Below, piece after piece: positions 36,011 through 47,494 of a stretch of 63,111 nt of DNA (position 1 is the stretch's first letter; the number at the start of each line of letters is the position of its first letter). The notes below the pieces were generated by a model that ran no database searches, was not told where the DNA came from, and worked only from the letters and a program-made list of their open reading frames with translations. Source of the stretch: Nemertoderma westbladi (taxonomy: Eukaryota > Xenacoelomorpha > Nemertodermatida > Nemertodermatidae); assembly GCA_032718475.1 (NCBI GenBank), contig JAUCBJ010003679.1, forward strand, positions 1 through 63,111, read 5' to 3'. A program made the translations under genes and the position numbers.

Positions 36011-37070
36011 TGCCTTTAGTGCTGCTCCAACAACCTCTAATATGCCCTCTCGAGAGCCCCCTGTCCGTCACTATTGAAATATCCACTCTCTGGGGGATGT
36101 TTTCAAAAATTTGCTCCAACAATATATTTCGGGATATGGTGATGATGAATCTCATTATTTAGTTGTAACTGATTATGAAATAAAGATAAAGTATAATAAG
36201 CTATTTGGGCGCTTATGGCAGTTATTGAAATTAGAACCAAAATATCCAATAGATAATATCAAAGTTGAATTGAAAGATGTAGAAGACGGTGTTGAAGACA
36301 TAGGAAAATTTATTTATCAACTTATGGACTCAATGGACCAAAATTTAAGTGATATCAAGAATGAAATCACAAATAAAATGCTTTACAATATGTTTCAAAA
36401 AGTTGTTAACTTAAACATTGACCTTAAACGCAAGATAGAAGAAATAGAAAAAATTAACATATGTAAGGCAAGAGATAAAGTTAGATTGATGATTGCTGAA
36501 GGATTTCTTAAAAAGGAGATTCAGAGAATAGAGAAGAGGGGGGACTCTTTTAAGAGAATAGAGAAGAGGGCGCACTTTTTTTTTCCCCAAATTTGTGATT
36601 TAAAATTTCGAGAACTCGAAGAAGAAGAAAATACAGTAATAGCGAGGGTTTTAAGGGTTGAGGCTAAAAAGAAAGTTATCTTACCGAGTGATGATATTCC
36701 GTTTCCTGGCCAAGGGAAGAAATATGTCATTGCGAAGGAGCGATTAGTTAGGGGCGGTGTGCGGTTGGTGGAAGACACAGATGCAAGCAGATTGGTGGAA
36801 CGACAAGAAGGGATATTATACACAATCGGCGGTAGATATTATTGTCTTGTTGATCGCAAAGATGATGATTACGTTTACCTACCAAAAGACATCGATGGTC
36901 GCACGGATGTTATGGCGCCTTCAGCTTCAATAATCGATTACATATTGCTGCGACAAAGTAAACCACCAGGGGAGACAATTGTTACAAAATTAATAACAGA
37001 GGAAGAGTTCGAGAAGTTTGAAGAACTGACTTTACGAGTGAGAGATGAAACACGGTGCCGTATAATGTAG
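36011..37070 (+). CDS. unknown protein B, copy 2, intact, with CaaX-like end
   Basis: Intact relative of the frameshifted ORF at 12.9-13.9 kb. The conserved region opens after a likely 3' splice site TGCCTTTAG (36,010-36,019). A TGA in the B frame lies at about 36,074, so the frame itself runs from about 36,077 (NIHSLGDVFKNLLQQY) to the stop at 37,070, about 330 codons. Possible layout: N-terminal ISGYGDDESHYLVV; a Lys/Glu-rich helical middle (LEPKYPIDNIKVELKDVEDG, IDLKRKIEEIEKINICKARD); a C-terminal folded part (DDIPFPGQGKKYVIAKERL, GILYTIGGRYYCLVDRKDDD, MAPSASIIDYILLRQSKPPG). The last residues are CRIM, a CaaX-type prenylation motif; copy 1 has CHII. No family recognised. No convincing ATG, so it is probably a downstream exon. 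Confidence 0.55.
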
Positions 37071-38503
37071 GAATTATCATACAACTGCACAGCCATTGAT
37101 GAACGCAGAGTGTTGGTTCAATGTGTAGTAGAAAACAATATTCCATATCATCATATTATGTATGATATTTATTGAATTATGTAAATATTTCAATGGCTAA
37201 AATTTTCCAATTTTTGGTTTTTTATTTCATCTGATGCAGAATTTAATTGGGATTTCAAATCGTAAAACGGCTTGGCGAGAAATTTTTTAGTTCTCAAGTT
37301 ATCGCTGCAATTCCGTCAACCAATTTGTCCGCCAAAATTTAGAAGAAGACAGACAGACAAACCATTAGACAGACATATTAGATACATCAAACATTAAAAC
37401 AGACGTAGCAACTGAAAATCACCGACCCCTATTCCCATATATGGATAATTTTAGTGAGGTGGTATGAATCCATAATGCCAAACATTTCTAACCGATTTTA
37501 ACAGACCCCAGACAGACATGTTTGAGCGGGAGGGTTCAAACCTTAAAGCAAATTATCTCGCAAATTATCCTCCCCCCCCCCCCATCTCTCTCCCAAATTC
37601 AATAATTTATGGCTCGCTTTTTTGAAGATCTTCAACATCTCTCCAGCACTTCTTTGAAACATTTTTTTGTTCAAATATTATTATAGATTGTAAAATATTT
37701 AATTAATTAATATTAATAATTAAATAAATTTAATTAAAAATTGATAATTTAAAAAATCGGCTGGGGAGTTTTTGTTGATTCGAAAGTGCCGAGTACAAAA
37801 AATTTGGTTTAAAAAAATTTGGATAAATATTAAGGGACTAGTAGTGCTTTTAGTGAAATATTTAATTCCGCCACTCGCCGCTAGAGGGACACAAAAAAAT
37901 TGTCACATTTCCATGAGGGTTTAACCCCCCCCCCCCCCCCCCCCCCTTAAATAGAACACAGTAATAATGTATAACTTTTTACGGCGGGAGAGATTCAGTA
38001 TTCTTGTCAATTAAGACACTTACCTACGGTATTTGTATTGTATTGCTAGTTGACCAATTGCTTTCATTTTCGAGTGCAGCTGTACAGGTACACTATACCG
38101 ACACACTACCGGTAGTAGGCCTACATAGTGATAAGTAATCACTAGTAAAAAAACATAGGGAAAACAGTGAAAAAATGATCAGCATTAATTTTTACCTATA
38201 TGCTGCCAAAAAAATAAATTCAAAGAGTCTAATACAGTACTAAGTAGAAAGCATTGTTACCAGGCAACCCAGAAACAGTAACCAATGAGCATGAATTTCA
38301 GCACTATATCCTATTTAATTAAATAAAATAACGAAATTATAATGAAGAAATTAAATACCGAAATAACAATATATTTAGACCAGCCATCCATATTATATTG
38401 TAAACGCGAATAACCTAAAATGCGTAAATCTAAATCAGTATGTATTTGTACCAGTAGGTATATAAAATGCACGATACCACAGTTTAGAATGGATAATCTG
38501 TTA
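37071..38503. other. no gene seen
   Basis: AT-rich sequence 3' of ORF B copy 2 and of the aerolysin-like gene. Includes a fragment of the GACAGACA repeat family (37,330-37,440) and C runs at about 37,573 and 37,926-37,946. Confidence 0.5.
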
Positions 38504-38509
38504 TTTATT
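38504..38509 (-). promoter_or_regulatory. candidate poly(A) signal of the aerolysin-like gene
   Basis: AATAAA on the minus strand only seven bases after the TAA stop at 38,516. If used, the 3' UTR would be very short; other signals farther downstream cannot be excluded. Confidence 0.4.
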
Positions 38510-38515
38510 CCGGTG

Positions 38516-38748
38516 TTAGACCCCATTTGGTACCATCTTCGTTGACTTATCTTGTAATGTTTCTTTTTGAATAGGTTTAGCAGTTGTGTTCGACGCTCCA
38601 GTTGTCTCAGACAGAGTAACAATCTGTTTCTTTGCGGCAATCGCGTGAATTACACCGTCGGTACGCAATCTAAATCGGTGTGCGTTCGTTGTATCGGATT
38701 CAATCCGTGGAGAGATATCCTTTACAACCGATGCGATATTCGTAATAT
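38516..38748 (-). CDS. aerolysin-like gene, exon 6 (last)
   Basis: Acceptor TTTCAG ends at 38,749. Phase 1 entry; stop TAA at 38,518-38,516. Encodes a 77-residue C-terminal part with alternating polar and aliphatic residues (VIHAIAAKKQIVTLSE) and a Lys/Thr-rich tail. Confidence 0.65.
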
Positions 38749-41700
38749 CTGAAACAATAATTAATTAGAATAGTTAATTTATAAAATAAAAAATCTCTAG
38801 GGGAAAATCGACGCAACAGCTGATTACTCCAAAAAATTAAAATTGTATCCAGTGCTATTGAATTTCACGTATTAAGGCAACAATAAACAGCGCAAATATC
38901 TTAAACTTCATGATTTGAGAAATAAAGATTCTAAAAAACAGCTGACGTTTCGATTTATTTCGAAAGTTTCTGTTTTTTAGAATCTTTATTTCTCAAATCA
39001 TGAAGTTTAAGATATTTGCGCTGTTTATAATAAATAAAATAAGCTTATAATAGCCTTAATAAGCTTCAGGTTCCCAGCAACTCAAACTCTATCATTTCAC
39101 GTATTGTTTTGGTTTAGAATAACGTGCAACCCTTTCCCTTAATTTATAATTTAACATTGAGACGAGATATTAATTCGCCGAGATGGAATTTGCCTCAAGT
39201 AATAAACAAGCAAACAACCAATAAACAACCAATAAACAAGCAAATCTCATATTAATATCTAGGCCTGCAGCTACTCGTATAATTGTCACAGAGATACTCA
39301 CCTCCATACTTGGCGATCTTCCCGTTACGTCTCCAGCGAATCGCGTAGGGTAGTTTCCCCCACGGCAACACAATATCCGATTGCACAGTAAAACACCTTG
39401 TAGTTGATTTCTCCAACACTTTAAGCTCGCCTTTCAAAGTCGTATGAGGCGCAACCTAGAGGTCAACGAATATTAGGATAGGGGATTATTGTTTTGGTTC
39501 GTGACATGACACTGCAACATATTATGTGACCATGTACTGGCACCAGAGAAAATAATGCTGAACGCATGACGACGAGTTATTTATTACTACCAATTTGTAC
39601 TTACAATGGCTGAATTCTTTGTACTTACATTTAAGAATTATCCCATTCTATAGTAACTTACCGTTACAGGCTGCTCGATTCCCCACACTATAGTAACTTA
39701 CCGTTACAGGCTGCTCGATTCCCCACACTATAGTAACTTACCGTTACAGGCTGCTCGATTCCCCACTCTATAGTAACTTACCGTTACAGGCTGCTCGATT
39801 CCCCACTCTATAGTAACTTACCGTTACAGGCTGCTCGATTCCCCACACTATAGTAACTTACCGTTACAGGCTGCTCGATTCCCCACTCTATAGTAACTTA
39901 CCGTTACAGGCTGCTCGATTCCCCATCTATAGTAACTTACCGTTACAGGCTGCTCGATTCCCCACACTATAGTAACTTACCGTTACAGGCTGCTCGATTC
40001 CCCACACTATAGTAACTTACCGTTACAGGCTGCTCGATTCCCCACTCTATAGTAACTTACCGTTACAGGCTGCTCGATTCCCCACACTATAGTAACTTAC
40101 CGTTACAGGCTGCTCGATTCCCCACTCTATAGTAACTTACCGTTACAGGCTGCTCGATTCCCCACTCTATAGTAACTTACCGTTACAGGCTGCTCGATTC
40201 CCCACTCTATAGTAACTTACCGTTACAGGCTGCTCGATTCCCCACACTATAGTAACTTACCGTTACAGGCTGCTCGATTCCCCACACTATAGTAACTTAC
40301 CGTTACAGGCTGCTCGATTCCCCACACTATAGTAACTTACCGTTACAGGCTGCTCGATTCCCCACACTATAGTAACTTACCGTTACAGGCTGCTCGATTC
40401 CCCACTCTATAGTAACTTACCGTTACAGGCTGCTCGATTCCCCACTCTATAGTAACTTACCGTTACAGGCTGCTCGATTCCCCACACTATAGTAACTTAC
40501 CGTTACAGGCTGCTCGATTCCCCACTACTATAGTAACTTACCGTTACAGGCTGCTCGATTCCCCACACTATAGTAACTTACCGTTACAGGCTGCTCGATT
40601 CCCCACTCTATAGTAACTTACCGTTACAGGCTGCTCGATTCCCCACACTATAGTAACTTACCGTTACAGGCTGCTCGATTCCCCACTACTATAGTAACTT
40701 ACCGTTACAGGCTGCTCGATTCCCCACACTATAGTAACTTACCGTTACAGGCTGCTCGATTCCCCACTCTATAGTAACTTACCGTTACAGGCTGCTCGAT
40801 TCCCCACTCTATAGTAACTTACCGTTACAGGCTGCTCGATTCCCCACACTATAGTAACTTACCGTTACAGGCTGCTCGATTCCCCACTCTATAGTAACTT
40901 ACCGTTACAGGCTGCTCGATTCCCCACACTATAGTAACTTACCGTTACAGGCTGCTCGATTCCCCACTCTATAGTAACTTACCGTTACAGGCTACTCGAT
41001 TCCCCACACTATAGTAACTTACCGTTACAGGCTGCTCGATTCCCAATTATATAGTAACTTACCGTTACAGGCTGCTCGATTCCCCACTACTATAGTAACT
41101 TACCGTTACAGGCTGCTCGATTCCCCACTCTATAGTAACTTACCGTTACAGGCTGCTCGATTCCCCACTACTATAGTAACTTACCGTTACAGGCTGCTCG
41201 ATTCCCCACTCTATAGTAACTTACCGTTACAGGCTGCTCGATTCCCCACTCTATAGTAACTTACCGTTACAGGCTGCTCGATTCCCCACACTATAGTAAC
41301 TTACCGTTACAGGCTGCTCGATTCCCCATTATATAGTAACTTACCGTTACAGGCTGCTCGATTCCCCATTATATAGTAACTTACCGTTATAGTCTGCTCG
41401 ATTCCCCACTCTATAGTAACTTACCGTTACAGGCTACTCGATTCCCCACACTATAGTAACTTACCGTTACAGGCTGCTCGATTCCCAATTATATAGTAAC
41501 TTACCGTTACAGGCTGCTCGATTCCCCACACTATAGTAACTTACCGTTACAGGCTGCTCGATTCCCCACACTATAGTAACTTACCGTTACAGGCTGCTCG
41601 ATTCCCCATTCTATAGTAACTTACCGTTACAGGCTGCTCGATTCCCCATTAGATAGTAACTTACCGTTACAGGCTGCTCGATTCCCCACACTATAGTAAC

Positions 41701-44700
41701 TTACCGTTACAGGGTGCTCGATTCCCCACACTATAGTAACTTACCGTTACAGGCTGCTCGATTCCCCATTCTATAGTAACTTACCGTTACAGGCTGCTCG
41801 ATTCCCCATTATATAGTAACTTACCGTTACAGGCTGCTCGATTCCCCACACTATAGTAACTTACCGTTACAGGCTGCTCGATTCCACACACTATAGTAAC
41901 TTACCGTTACAGGCTGCTCGATTCCCCACACTATAGTAACTTACCGTTACAGGCTGCTCGATTCCCCACACTATAGTAACTTACCGTTACAGGCTGCTCG
42001 ATTCCCCACACTATAGTAACTTACCGTTACAGGCTGCTCGATTCCACACACTATAGTAACTTACCGTTACAGGCTGCTCGATTCCCCACACTATAGTAAC
42101 TTACCGTTACAGGCTGCTCGATTCCCCACACTATAGTAACTTACCGTTACAGGCTGCTCGATTCCCCACACTATAGTAACTTACCGTTACAGGCTGCTCG
42201 ATTCCCCACACTATAGTAACTTACCGTTACAGGCTGCTCGATTCCCCACACTATAGTAACTTACCGTTACAGGCTGCTCGATTCCCCACACTATAGTAAC
42301 TTACCGTTACAGGCTGCTCGATTCCCCACACTATAGTAACTTACCGTTACAGGCTGCTCGATTCCCCACACTATAGTAACTTACCGTTACAGGCTGCTCG
42401 ATTCCACACACTATAGTAACTTACCGTTACAGGCTGCTCGATTCCCCACACTATAGTAACTTACCGTTACAGGCTGCTCGATTCCCCACACTATAGTAAC
42501 TTACCGTTACAGGCTGCTCGATTCCCCACTCTATAGTAACTTACAGTTACAGGCTGCTCGATTCCCCATTATATAGTAACTTACCGTTACAGGCTGCTCG
42601 ATTCCCCATTATATAGTAACTTACCGCAACAGGCTGCTCGATTCCCCACACTATAGTAACTTACCGTTACAGGCTGCTCGATTCCCCACATTATAGTAAC
42701 TTACCGTTACAGGCTGCTCGATTCCCCATTATATAGTAACTTACCGTTACAGGCTGCTCGATTCCCCACTCTATAGTAACTTACAGTTACAGGCTGCTCG
42801 ATTCCCCATTCTATAGTAACTTACCGTTACAGGCTGCTCGATTCCCCACACTATAGTAACTTACCGTTACAGGCTGTTCGATTCCCCACTCTATAGTAAC
42901 TTACCGTTACAGGCTGCTCGATTCCCCACTCTATAGTAACTTACCGTTACAGGCTGTTCGATTCCCCACTCTATAGTAACTTACCGTTACAGGCTGCTCG
43001 ATTCCCCACACTATAGTAACCTACCGTTACAGGCTGCTCGATTCCCCACTGTATAGTAACTTACCGTTACAGGCTGCTCGATTCCCCACACTATAGTAAC
43101 TTACCGTTACAGGCTGCTCGATTCCCCACTCTATAGTAACTTACCGTTATAGTCTGCTCGATTCCCCACTCTATAGTAACTTACCGTTACAGGCTACTCG
43201 ATTCCCCACACTATAGTAACTTACCGTTACAGGCTGCTCGATTCCCAATTATATAGTAACTTACCGTTACAGGCTGCTCGATTCCCCACACTATAGTAAC
43301 TTACCGTTACAGGGTGTTCGATTCCCCACTCTATAGTAACTTACCGTTACAGGCTACTCGATTCCCCACACTATAGTAACTTACCGTTACAGGCTGCTCG
43401 ATTCCCAATTATATAGTAACTTACCGTTACAGGCTGCTCGATTCCCAATTATATAGTAACTTACCGTTACAGGCTGCTCGATTCCCAATTATATAGTAAC
43501 TTACCGTTACAGGCTGCTCGATTCCCCATTAGATAGTAACTTACCGTTACAGGCTGCTCGATTCCCCATTATATAGTAACTTACCGTTATAGTCTGCTCG
43601 ATTCCCCACTCTATAGTAACTTACCGTTACAGGCTACTCGATTCCCCACACTATAGTAACTTACCGTTACAGGCTGCTCGATTCCCAATTATATAGTAAC
43701 TTACCGTTACAGGCTGCTCGATTCCCCACACTATAGTAACTTACCGTTACAGGCTGCTCGATTCCCCACACTATAGTAACTTACCGTTACAGGCTGCTCG
43801 ATTCCCCATTCTATAGTAACTTACCGTTACAGGCTGCTCGATTCCCCATTAGATAGTAACTTACCGTTACAGGCTGCTCGATTCCCCACACTATAGTAAC
43901 TTACCGTTACAGGGTGCTCGATTCCCCACACTATAGTAACTTACCGTTACAGGCTGCTCGATTCCCCATTCTATAGTAACTTACCGTTACAGGCTGCTCG
44001 ATTCCCCATTATATAGTAACTTACCGTTACAGGCTGCTCGATTCCCCACACTATAGTAACTTACCGTTACAGGCTGCTCGATTCCACACACTATAGTAAC
44101 TTACCGTTACAGGCTGCTCGATTCCCCACACTATAGTAACTTACCGTTACAGGCTGCTCGATTCCCCACACTATAGTAACTTACCGTTACAGGCTGCTCG
44201 ATTCCCCACACTATAGTAACTTACCGTTACAGGCTGCTCGATTCCACACACTATAGTAACTTACCGTTACAGGCTGCTCGATTCCCCACACTATAGTAAC
44301 TTACCGTTACAGGCTGCTCGATTCCCCACACTATAGTAACTTACCGTTACAGGCTGCTCGATTCCCCACACTATAGTAACTTACCGTTACAGGCTGCTCG
44401 ATTCCCCACACTATAGTAACTTACCGTTACAGGCTGCTCGATTCCCCACACTATAGTAACTTACCGTTACAGGCTGCTCGATTCCCCACACTATAGTAAC
44501 TTACCGTTACAGGCTGCTCGATTCCCCACACTATAGTAACTTACCGTTACAGGCTGCTCGATTCCCCACACTATAGTAACTTACCGTTACAGGCTGCTCG
44601 ATTCCACACACTATAGTAACTTACCGTTACAGGCTGCTCGATTCCCCACACTATAGTAACTTACCGTTACAGGCTGCTCGATTCCCCACACTATAGTAAC

Positions 44701-47494
44701 TTACCGTTACAGGCTGCTCGATTCCCCACTCTATAGTAACTTACAGTTACAGGCTGCTCGATTCCCCATTATATAGTAACTTACCGTTACAGGCTGCTCG
44801 ATTCCCCATTATATAGTAACTTACCGCAACAGGCTGCTCGATTCCCCACACTATAGTAACTTACCGTTACAGGCTGCTCGATTCCCCACATTATAGTAAC
44901 TTACCGTTACAGGCTGCTCGATTCCCCATTATATAGTAACTTACCGTTACAGGCTGCTCGATTCCCCACTCTATAGTAACTTACAGTTACAGGCTGCTCG
45001 ATTCCCCATTCTATAGTAACTTACCGTTACAGGCTGCTCGATTCCCCACACTATAGTAACTTACCGTTACAGGCTGTTCGATTCCCCACTCTATAGTAAC
45101 TTACCGTTACAGGCTGCTCGATTCCCCACTCTATAGTAACTTACCGTTACAGGCTGTTCGATTCCCCACTCTATAGTAACTTACCGTTACAGGCTGCTCG
45201 ATTCCCCACACTATAGTAACCTACCGTTACAGGCTGCTCGATTCCCCACTGTATAGTAACTTACCGTTACAGGCTGCTCGATTCCCCACACTATAGTAAC
45301 TTACCGTTACAGGCTGCTCGATTCCCCACTGTGTAGTAACTTACCGTTACAGGCTGCTCGATTCCCCACACTATAGTAACTTACCGTTACAGGCTGCTCG
45401 ATTCCCCACACTATAGTAACTTACCGTTACAGGCTGCTCGATTCCCCACGTTACTGTCTCTTGGAGTGTTTCGCTTCTATTATTGGTCCGCTCGTGACCA
45501 ATCGCAACGGATGCGCTCGTAGTAACTTCCCCATTGGCTAACAGACTACTCAGCCCAACTTTAGCTTCACCTCCAAACTGTAAAATTATTAATTAGTTAA
45601 TAATAATAAGTTCCAATAATATAAGATACGTTAGACGACAGTCTCTGAACACTTCTGAGGAACTATGGAACTATCTGTTTCGTTCTCCAAACTGAAACTA
45701 TTTCAATGCACATTATTATTAGTTTCAGATGAGTAAGAGTTGATATTTCTGTTTGAGACACCAAGCTCAACAGATAGCACAAATTTTGCACAAAATTTAG
45801 GTTCAGTAAGTGAAAACTAATAATAGGCCTATCAATTAAAAAGTATATTTTTGTCATGGTTGTCTGAGTCTGTAACTAAAATGGTTTTCGTTGGAACACA
45901 GCTTAGCAAAAATACCTATTACTGTATTGATAATAGAGATAGATAATCTAGTCAGAATTTCTCCGAGCAACATTAAGTTAGCAGCTACGATTTTAATGTA
46001 TTTACCTGTCCCTTGATAGTCCATCCTTTGGATATACTGATTTCATATGTAGATGTTGTTGTCCTCTCTGCTCTGAATGAATACTGTCTGTGTTCGGCGG
46101 TATTATTATCAAACGTTGTCTCAAACAAAGATACATGTTGGGGCGGAGAGAAATTCAACGGCGCTGTATCTGAGATGAAATCACATACTATTATTTAATA
46201 TAATAACACAAAATTTCAACTTTTAATTTAAAAAAGTTAATAACTGAATGTTTAAAAATTGGCGTTTAAAAATGAAAATAGCCTTTTGAAAAAATTGAGT
46301 ATTCAGTAGGCCTATTTCGCTTGTAATTTGTCATTTATCATATGTCCAAATCCTTTGTCGCTAATTGTTGCCTCCAACATTAAATATAATTTCATTATAT
46401 ATACCGAATTTAATATTATCGACTTTTATTAAATAAAAAAAACAATAACCCATCTTAAAGGTTTTAAGGAAAGCAGGTTACTCAGGAAGTTTTGCATGCT
46501 TTATGAAAAACAAATAACCAACCCCATAATGTGATCATGATATACAATAAAATGTTATTTTTCGTGAGAACTCCCTGAATCTGAATCACAAGCATAATTA
46601 CCATTTTCTATTTCTGTATAGACTTAAATATTTCTGTATTAGGCCTGCATATTTCAGGTTATATTCATTCATAATCTAAGTATTTACAAACTAATAATCA
46701 GAAATTAACTCAAAATGAAACAAGTTATGATAAACTGCTACTGGAAACAAAAAGGCTGAATAATAAATATCAATAAAGAAAAAAACAGTAAATAAAAAAA
46801 AAACAGTGTAACAAATGCAGGACAGTAGCCTAACTACTACAACTTACAGTGCTAATCTTTACAATAGAACTACGGTAAATCCTACAGTTGTTACAGTAAA
46901 ACTTACCTTGGTTATCACCAGTAGTCTCGTTTCTTTCTATAACTTTATGAGTGACCCTCGCGTAGGTCCAATTAATATCGACATAGTAATTAGATTTCCT
47001 GGCAATAAATCCGTCCCTCCAAGAAACCTCTGGATCAAAGTAACGTTCTAGAATGTGATTGGCCAGTAGTTGGTCAACATTCAATATAGACTCATCGGCG
47101 GCATGTTTGCTAGACTTTGAATTTAGTAAACCCTGCAAAATATGTAAAATACACTTATAATGTCAAACTATGTAGAGCAAAATTCATTAGAATTTTCACA
47201 AAGTGTCTTAAAGTTAAAATATTCACTTAAAATTATCCATAAAGTTAATCACGTAACAAAATGCTTGTCAGTTAATCAGTAACACAGTAGAATTCATACT
47301 GATACATATTTATGACAACTACTGTACATTATTATAGAGAATAATCTGATAAAAATTAAAATAATATAAATACAATAATTTAGAATTTACATAAGATTAA
47401 AATATAAATATGGACAATGCTTTATAACAAATAAAAGTCTTATATAAGTAATAAATTTACCGTTTAATTTAATATAATTATTGTTACTTACCAT
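38516..47494 (-). CDS. aerolysin-fold (ETX/MTX2; natterin/LIN-24-like) gene, six exons
   Basis: Spliced gene predicted from consistent splice sites and phases. Exons (minus strand): 47,494-47,492 (ATG only), 47,132-46,907, 46,169-46,006, 45,577-45,425, 39,455-39,302 and 38,748-38,516; 933 nt, about 310 residues. The Ser/Thr-rich alternating strands of exons 3-5 (for example VTTSASVAIGHERTNNRSET), followed by a VAPHTTLKGELKVLE segment, match the membrane-insertion and following strand region of aerolysin-like pore-forming proteins. Animal members (natterins, LIN-24, biomphalysins) act as soluble defence or developmental proteins that can oligomerise on membranes. No signal peptide is visible. 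Intron 4 is almost entirely a 40-bp minisatellite made from the exon 4 end and its donor. Family assignment is by pattern only. Confidence 0.65.
38884..39027. mobile_element. foldback (MITE-like) hairpin in intron 5 of the aerolysin-like gene
   Basis: Two perfect 58-base inverted arms (38,884-38,941 and 38,970-39,027) around a 28-base loop. Arms contain GCGCAAATATCTTAAACTTC and ATTTGAGAAATAAAGATTCT. TTAAGGC and GCCTTAA lie further out on each side. No coding capacity. Confidence 0.85.
39302..39455 (-). CDS. aerolysin-like gene, exon 5
   Basis: Acceptor CTCTAG before 39,455 and donor GTGAGT after 39,302. Enters phase 0 and leaves phase 1. Begins VAPHTTLKGELKVLE, the strand that follows the insertion hairpin in the family, and contains VLPWGKLPYAIRWRRNGK. 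Confidence 0.75.
39642..45449. repeat. 40-bp minisatellite made of exon 4 end plus 5' splice site, about 145 copies
   Basis: Period exactly 40 bp, occupying 5.8 of the 5.97 kb of intron 4. On the gene strand each unit holds the last 25 bases of exon 4 (ending GCAGCCTGTAACG) directly followed by the donor GTAAGTTACTATAG. The right-most copy, at 45,449, is the real exon end and donor. Unit variants cluster at the junction after ACTATAG (ACACT, ACTCT, ATTAT, AATTAT, ATTAG). GTAAGT is preserved in nearly all units; exceptions include GTAGGT near 43,021 and 45,221. A block of about 1.8 kb (from about 41,380) is repeated 2,200 bp later (from about 43,580) with the same rare variants. Confidence 0.97.
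45425..45577 (-). CDS. aerolysin-like gene, exon 4
   Basis: Acceptor TTTTACAG before 45,577 and donor GTAAGT after 45,425; 51 codons, phase 0 at both ends. Encodes the Ser/Thr-rich amphipathic segment (GEVTTSASVAIGHERTNNRS) and ends WGIEQPVT. Its last 25 bases and donor are the founder of the minisatellite. Confidence 0.8.
46006..46169 (-). CDS. aerolysin-like gene, exon 3
   Basis: Acceptor ATCTCAG before 46,169 and donor GTAAAT after 46,006. Enters phase 1 and leaves phase 0. Contains HRQYSFRAERTTTSTYEISI, the strand pattern (YSF.......T) that opens the ETX/MTX2 pore module. Confidence 0.75.
46907..47132 (-). CDS. aerolysin-like gene, exon 2
   Basis: Acceptor TTTTGCAG before 47,132 and donor GTAAGT after 46,907. 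Enters phase 0 and leaves phase 1. Begins GLLNSKSSKHAAD and contains SWRDGFIARKSNYYVDINWT, with a WxYARV segment. Confidence 0.75.
47492..47494 (-). CDS. candidate exon 1 of the aerolysin-like gene: ATG directly at the donor
   Basis: The minus strand reads GAAGATATG|GTAAGTAAC. This places an ATG immediately before a consensus donor in phase 0, as exon 2 requires. The upstream ATG (ATGAAGATATG) would be in the wrong phase. It implies a 5' UTR exon whose only codon is the start. No TATA box or transcription start is identified. Confidence 0.45.

Noticed and set aside
39650-45449. CRISPR-like array
   Set aside because: Regular 40-bp periodicity without variable spacers, inside a eukaryotic intron; it is a minisatellite.
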